Shown: positions 4,785 to 7,679 of the stretch, one piece after another
Numbering within the stretch: the stretch's first letter is position 1
Layout: the number at the start of each line of letters is the position of its first letter
Assembly: GCA_021413405.1 (NCBI GenBank)
Contig: JAIOQL010000057.1
Coordinates: forward strand, 1-7,679
From: Leptospira sp.
Lineage (GTDB): Bacteria > Spirochaetota > Leptospiria > Leptospirales > Leptospiraceae
Reading direction: 5' to 3'
DNA length: 7,679 nucleotides
The notes under the pieces: model-generated
The model's database searches: none
What the model was told of the DNA's origin: nothing
The model's input: only the letters and a program-made list of their open reading frames with translations
Program-made: the position numbers and the translations under genes

Positions 4785-6788
4785 ATGATGATAAAGAAAA
4801 AAGTGAAATCGCTGGATGTGCAGGAATTTGATTCCTACCTGGAAGAAATCCGTCATAATTGGCTGAAGACACTCACTGCTGTTGGCTTTATTCTGATCCC
4901 TATTTTTTTGGCATTGGATTATTTTATGATTCCCGCAACGAAAATTCCGAGCTTCGCCACATACCGCGGAGTCGTTACAATCCTGCTTTTGATTCAGCAT
5001 TTTATACTACGTTATACGAAACCATCTGCCTATTCGACCTTTCACGGTTATTTTTTTTCAATCGCGGTTGGGATTATGATCTCACTTATGACCAAAGAAC
5101 TGGGAGGTTTTGATTCCAGTTACTATGCCGGGTTAAACCTGGTGATGTTTGCCAGTATTGTTATGGTTCCATGGGGTTTTGCCAATGCTGTAATCAATGC
5201 GCTGCTCGTTATTGGAAGTTATCTGTTCTTCAATATTATTTTTCCAAATCCATTTACAAACAGCATACTGCTTAATAATATTTATTTTCTGTCTTCTACT
5301 GCTGTGATCGCTGTCGCAATCAATCGTGTCCAATCAGGTTTGATCTGGAAGGAATTTTATATCCGGAGAGAACTGAATATTGCAAAGAATGAGCAGGATA
5401 CAATCATGAATGCCGTCGAGGAAGGGTTATTTGTCATCCATAAAAAAGCAGACGGATATTTTGTAGGAGAACACCAGTCGGAAGCCGTTGAAAAAATTCT
5501 GACAAAGACTCCGTTGTCCGGGAAGAAATTTACGGATGTGCTATCACCGTATTTTTCGCCTGCAAAAATCGAAGAGGTGGATGAATTTCTGAAAATGATT
5601 TCATCCGAAAACGTCTTCGAAAAAAATATTCGTGAACTCAATCCTCTGGAACGTGTGGAAGCTGTTGTTCAAACAGGATTAAACAGCCTGACAAAACATC
5701 TGGAATTTGATTTTAAACGGATAATCCAGGCGCACAATAAAACAGACTTTCTGATAAGCATAAAAGACGCTACAAGGGAAGTGGAACTTGCCCGTCAATT
5801 ACATGAAATTCAGGTGAAGTCTGAGCAGGAATCACAAATGATGCTTTCTATTTTGCATATCGGCCCGGCATTGCTTCAGGATTTCATCGAAGGTGTAGAA
5901 GCTGAACTTTCGGTCATAGAGTCAGTTCTGCGTGACGAAGAGCAGCACAAAGATCTGCTGCAAACAATTGAAGCAATATTCCGGGCAGTTCATTCTATAA
6001 AAGGCAATTCCGCAATGGTTGATCTGAAATTTCTCGCTGAAAAAGCAAACGAGTTCGAAGAGAAAGTAATTGTTTTGCGGGACAAAAAAGAAATCTCATC
6101 TGAAGATTTTTTGCCAATTGCCTTTGAACTTGCGAGACTTCAGGAAGTTTACAAAGGGATGCAGGAGCTGATCAAAAGAATCAGGTCATTCCAGGGGAAG
6201 ACCGGTGAAAATGAATCGGCTCTTTCGACACTGCCTAACGCAACGATGGAATTTGCAGAGAGAATTGCGGAAGAGCAGGGAAAAAAAGTAAAGATGGACT
6301 TCATAACTCCGGATTTCACCGGGGTATCAAACAAGTATGCATACGTATTGCGGGACATTCTTGTTCAACTGACACGAAATTCTATAACTCACGGAATTGA
6401 AACTCCCGAAACAAGAATTGGATCCGGGAAAGTTGAGAGCGGAGCAATATTTGTTACGATGCTGCCGAAAGGAAACAATTACATCATTGTATTTCGTGAT
6501 GACGGAAAATCATTTGACTTCGATGCAATCCGTGCAAGGGCATTGAAACTGGAAAAAGATTCTGAACACGGACTTGCGAAATGGGAAAGTCTACGATTGA
6601 TCAAATTGATATTCGATCCGGGATTCTCAACATCACAGGATTTGACGATGCACGCAGGCCGTGGAATGGGAATGGATATCATAAAGCAAAGGGTAAAAAA
6701 AATCGGGGGTCGTCTGAGTATTAATTTTGCAATCGGACGTTTCACTGAATTTAAATTTACATTTCCTATGAAATTGCTTCAAACTTAG
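4785..6788 (+). CDS. Membrane-bound CheA-like histidine kinase (6TM, PAS-like, Hpt, HATPase)
   Basis: A 667-residue inner-membrane kinase predicted to autophosphorylate on an Hpt histidine and pass phosphate to the CheY-like protein downstream. Six hydrophobic segments lie at about 28-48, 61-76, 87-103, 112-130, 132-153 and 162-182, in a module paralogous to that of the phosphatase at 1-1383. A PAS-like region follows at about 200-330 (IMNAVEEGLFVIHKK), then a coiled segment and an Hpt domain at about 355-465 with H403 in VHSIKGNS. The ATPase domain (about 485-664) is CheA-like: N-box LTRNSITHGIE (N532), G1 DDGKSFD (572-578), DPGFSTS (611-617) and G2 GRGMGMD (625-631). It ends straight after the ATPase, so the CheW-binding P5 domain of true CheA is absent, and Hpt follows the sensor instead of leading the protein. 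ATG 4785 is used, although ATG 4788 is equally possible; neither has a clear Shine-Dalgarno. Confidence 0.92.
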   Translation: MMIKKKVKSLDVQEFDSYLEEIRHNWLKTLTAVGFILIPIFLALDYFMIPATKIPSFATYRGVVTILLLIQHFILRYTKPSAYSTFHGYFFSIAVGIMISLMTKELGGFDSSYYAGLNLVMFASIVMVPWGFANAVINALLVIGSYLFFNIIFPNPFTNSILLNNIYFLSSTAVIAVAINRVQSGLIWKEFYIRRELNIAKNEQDTIMNAVEEGLFVIHKKADGYFVGEHQSEAVEKILTKTPLSGKKFTDVLSPYFSPAKIEEVDEFLKMISSENVFEKNIRELNPLERVEAVVQTGLNSLTKHLEFDFKRIIQAHNKTDFLISIKDATREVELARQLHEIQVKSEQESQMMLSILHIGPALLQDFIEGVEAELSVIESVLRDEEQHKDLLQTIEAIFRAVHSIKGNSAMVDLKFLAEKANEFEEKVIVLRDKKEISSEDFLPIAFELARLQEVYKGMQELIKRIRSFQGKTGENESALSTLPNATMEFAERIAEEQGKKVKMDFITPDFTGVSNKYAYVLRDILVQLTRNSITHGIETPETRIGSGKVESGAIFVTMLPKGNNYIIVFRDDGKSFDFDAIRARALKLEKDSEHGLAKWESLRLIKLIFDPGFSTSQDLTMHAGRGMGMDIIKQRVKKIGGRLSINFAIGRFTEFKFTFPMKLLQT

Positions 6789-6799
6789 CAGGAGAAATT

Positions 6800-7165
6800 A
6801 TGAAAATTATGATCGTTGATGATGCAATGATCGTCCGGAAATCTATCGAACGGTTTATCAAACAGACAAAACTGGAAATAGTTGCGGAAGCAAATAACGG
6901 TAAAGTAGCAGTAGAATTATTTCAGAAGCATCTTCCGGACATTGTCACGCTCGATATCACAATGCCTGAGTTGGACGGGATCGGTGCACTGGCGCAAATG
7001 CTCGCAATAAAACCAAGCGCTAAAATAATCATGATCTCTGCGCTCAACAGCAAAAATACTGTAGTGAAAGCAGTTAACCTGGGAGCCTATGCTTACCTGT
7101 TGAAACCCTGGAAAGAGGAAGATCTGGCTGAGATTCTGAATAAAATTATGGGAGCATCCAGATGA
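6800..7165 (+). CDS. CheY-like single-domain response regulator
   Basis: A 121-residue stand-alone receiver domain, full length for CheY-type proteins and without an output domain. It has the acidic pair D7/D8, phosphoacceptor D52 in VTLDITMPELDG, S80 at the switch position, Y99 and K102 in YLLKPW. It starts 11 bp after the kinase stop behind a good Shine-Dalgarno (AGGAG at 6790-6794) and overlaps the next gene by 4 bp, so it is co-translated with kinase and phosphatase. It is the obvious phosphoacceptor of the upstream kinase. Its target could be a motor, an enzyme or another protein; nothing here tells which, and no other chemotaxis genes are present to justify the name cheY. Confidence 0.94.
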   Translation: MKIMIVDDAMIVRKSIERFIKQTKLEIVAEANNGKVAVELFQKHLPDIVTLDITMPELDGIGALAQMLAIKPSAKIIMISALNSKNTVVKAVNLGAYAYLLKPWKEEDLAEILNKIMGASR

Positions 7166-7602
7166 AAGTAGAAGAATTGAAAGCTTTTATTCACGGAACC
7201 ATGAATTATTTTGGACAAATAGACGGGACTGAGGCAACGGTAGGGATTCCGTATCCGCAGAGTTCTGATTTCCTAATGCTCGATTATGTCGGAGCCATTG
7301 GAATTTCCGGAGGACGGAAAGGTTGTATCTATGTCACAGCGACTACACCGATGCTAAATGATCTCATTAAGGCAATGGGACAGGAAGCGGATGAAGCATT
7401 CCGGGTCGATGTGATAGGCGAAATTGCTAACAATATTTCCGGAAGTGCACAGAGTTCTTTTGTGCAGGATTTCATGATTTCCATACCGATGGTGATAACG
7501 GGTAAGGACCTCAATGTCCATCTGCCTCTCAAGTTACCCGTTTTTATCATCCCCTTCCAGTGGAAGAATCATAAAGCATATTTAGCGGTTGGTATTGAAT
7601 AG
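7162..7602 (+). CDS. CheX-like CheY-P phosphatase
   Basis: A 146-residue protein of the CheC/CheX/FliY phosphatase family, about the usual size of CheX. The catalytic signature is visible as DVIGEIANNISG (83-94), giving the E-x-x-N pair E87/N90 used to dephosphorylate CheY-type receivers. A Gly-rich strand (GISGGRKGCIYV, 47-58) and the C-terminal LPVFIIPFQW also fit the family fold. Its ATG overlaps the receiver stop (ATGA at 7162-7165), with GGGAG at 7150-7154, implying translational coupling. In context it should reset the receiver encoded immediately upstream, completing a kinase-receiver-phosphatase cycle. Confidence 0.9.
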   Translation: MKVEELKAFIHGTMNYFGQIDGTEATVGIPYPQSSDFLMLDYVGAIGISGGRKGCIYVTATTPMLNDLIKAMGQEADEAFRVDVIGEIANNISGSAQSSFVQDFMISIPMVITGKDLNVHLPLKLPVFIIPFQWKNHKAYLAVGIE

Positions 7603-7643
7603 AACAGCCATGAGCCTGTTCGGCTAACGTGCCGCAGCTTTTT
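7602..7643 (+). terminator. Possible weak terminator after the kinase operon
   Basis: Beginning at the stop codon, GAACAG (7602-7607) pairs with CTGTTC (7616-7621) around an 8-nt loop. A second small stem, CGGC/GCCG (7621-7624, 7631-7634), is followed by CAGC and five T (7639-7643). The stems are short and the T-run is not directly attached, so this is only a tentative operon end. The remaining bases to 7679 show no gene. Confidence 0.35.
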
Positions 7644-7679
7644 CTGAATCTTGTCATCTTAGAAAGACTTTCTGAAAAA

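Noticed and set aside
4785..7602. Reading the kinase/CheY/CheX genes as a chemotaxis gene cluster
   Set aside because: No CheW, receptor, CheR or CheB is present and the kinase lacks a CheW-like domain, so the symbols cheA and cheY are not justified.
7651..7679. Possible further copy of the palindromic repeat (GTCATCTTAGAAAG and following bases) at the right edge
   Set aside because: It is too short and cut by the window end; a small AGAA/TTCT dyad is visible but cannot be assigned.

Overview
This window reads as chromosome of a Gram-negative, diderm bacterium, most plausibly a spirochaete near Leptospirales (moderate confidence). The reasons are a CheY-CheX pair, a lipoprotein with a relaxed lipobox followed by a Leu/Ala-rich stretch of the leptospiral kind, large membrane-anchored PP2C and CheA-like regulators, and several genes without an obvious Shine-Dalgarno sequence. 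GC looks to be in the low 40s. No sign of phage, transposon, CRISPR or RNA genes was found.

Layout, all genes on the + strand: (1) 1-1383, the 3' part of a membrane-anchored SpoIIE/RsbU-type serine phosphatase, which runs off the left edge of the window; (2) 1384-1600, a non-coding gap filled by a mosaic of palindromic intergenic repeats; (3) 1601-3058, a complete NtrC-type sigma-54 response regulator (receiver, AAA+, Fis-type HTH); (4) 3038-3182, a compact control region with two or three CCGG-containing dyads and a near-perfect -24/-12 sigma-54 promoter; (5) 3210-4448, a predicted surface lipoprotein with a DUF3494 (ice-binding-like) domain and a C-terminal Thr/Asn/Gly repeat, closed by a strong terminator; (6) 4504-4784, a gene-free stretch with several dyads; (7) 4785-7602, a three-gene operon of a membrane CheA-like kinase, a CheY-like receiver and a CheX-like phosphatase.

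Two connections stand out. First, the sigma-54 activator sits directly upstream of a sigma-54 promoter whose predicted transcript begins just before the lipoprotein's Shine-Dalgarno, so a local one-activator/one-target unit is likely. Second, the PP2C phosphatase and the CheA-like kinase carry the same six-helix N-terminal membrane module, with near-identical motifs such as LGGF(N/D)SSYYAGL, joined to two different outputs. The window therefore looks like a signalling island: two paralogous membrane sensors feed Ser/Thr-phosphatase and His-Asp outputs beside a sigma-54-controlled DUF3494 lipoprotein. That these parts form one pathway is inference; the sequence shows proximity, paralogy and promoter placement.
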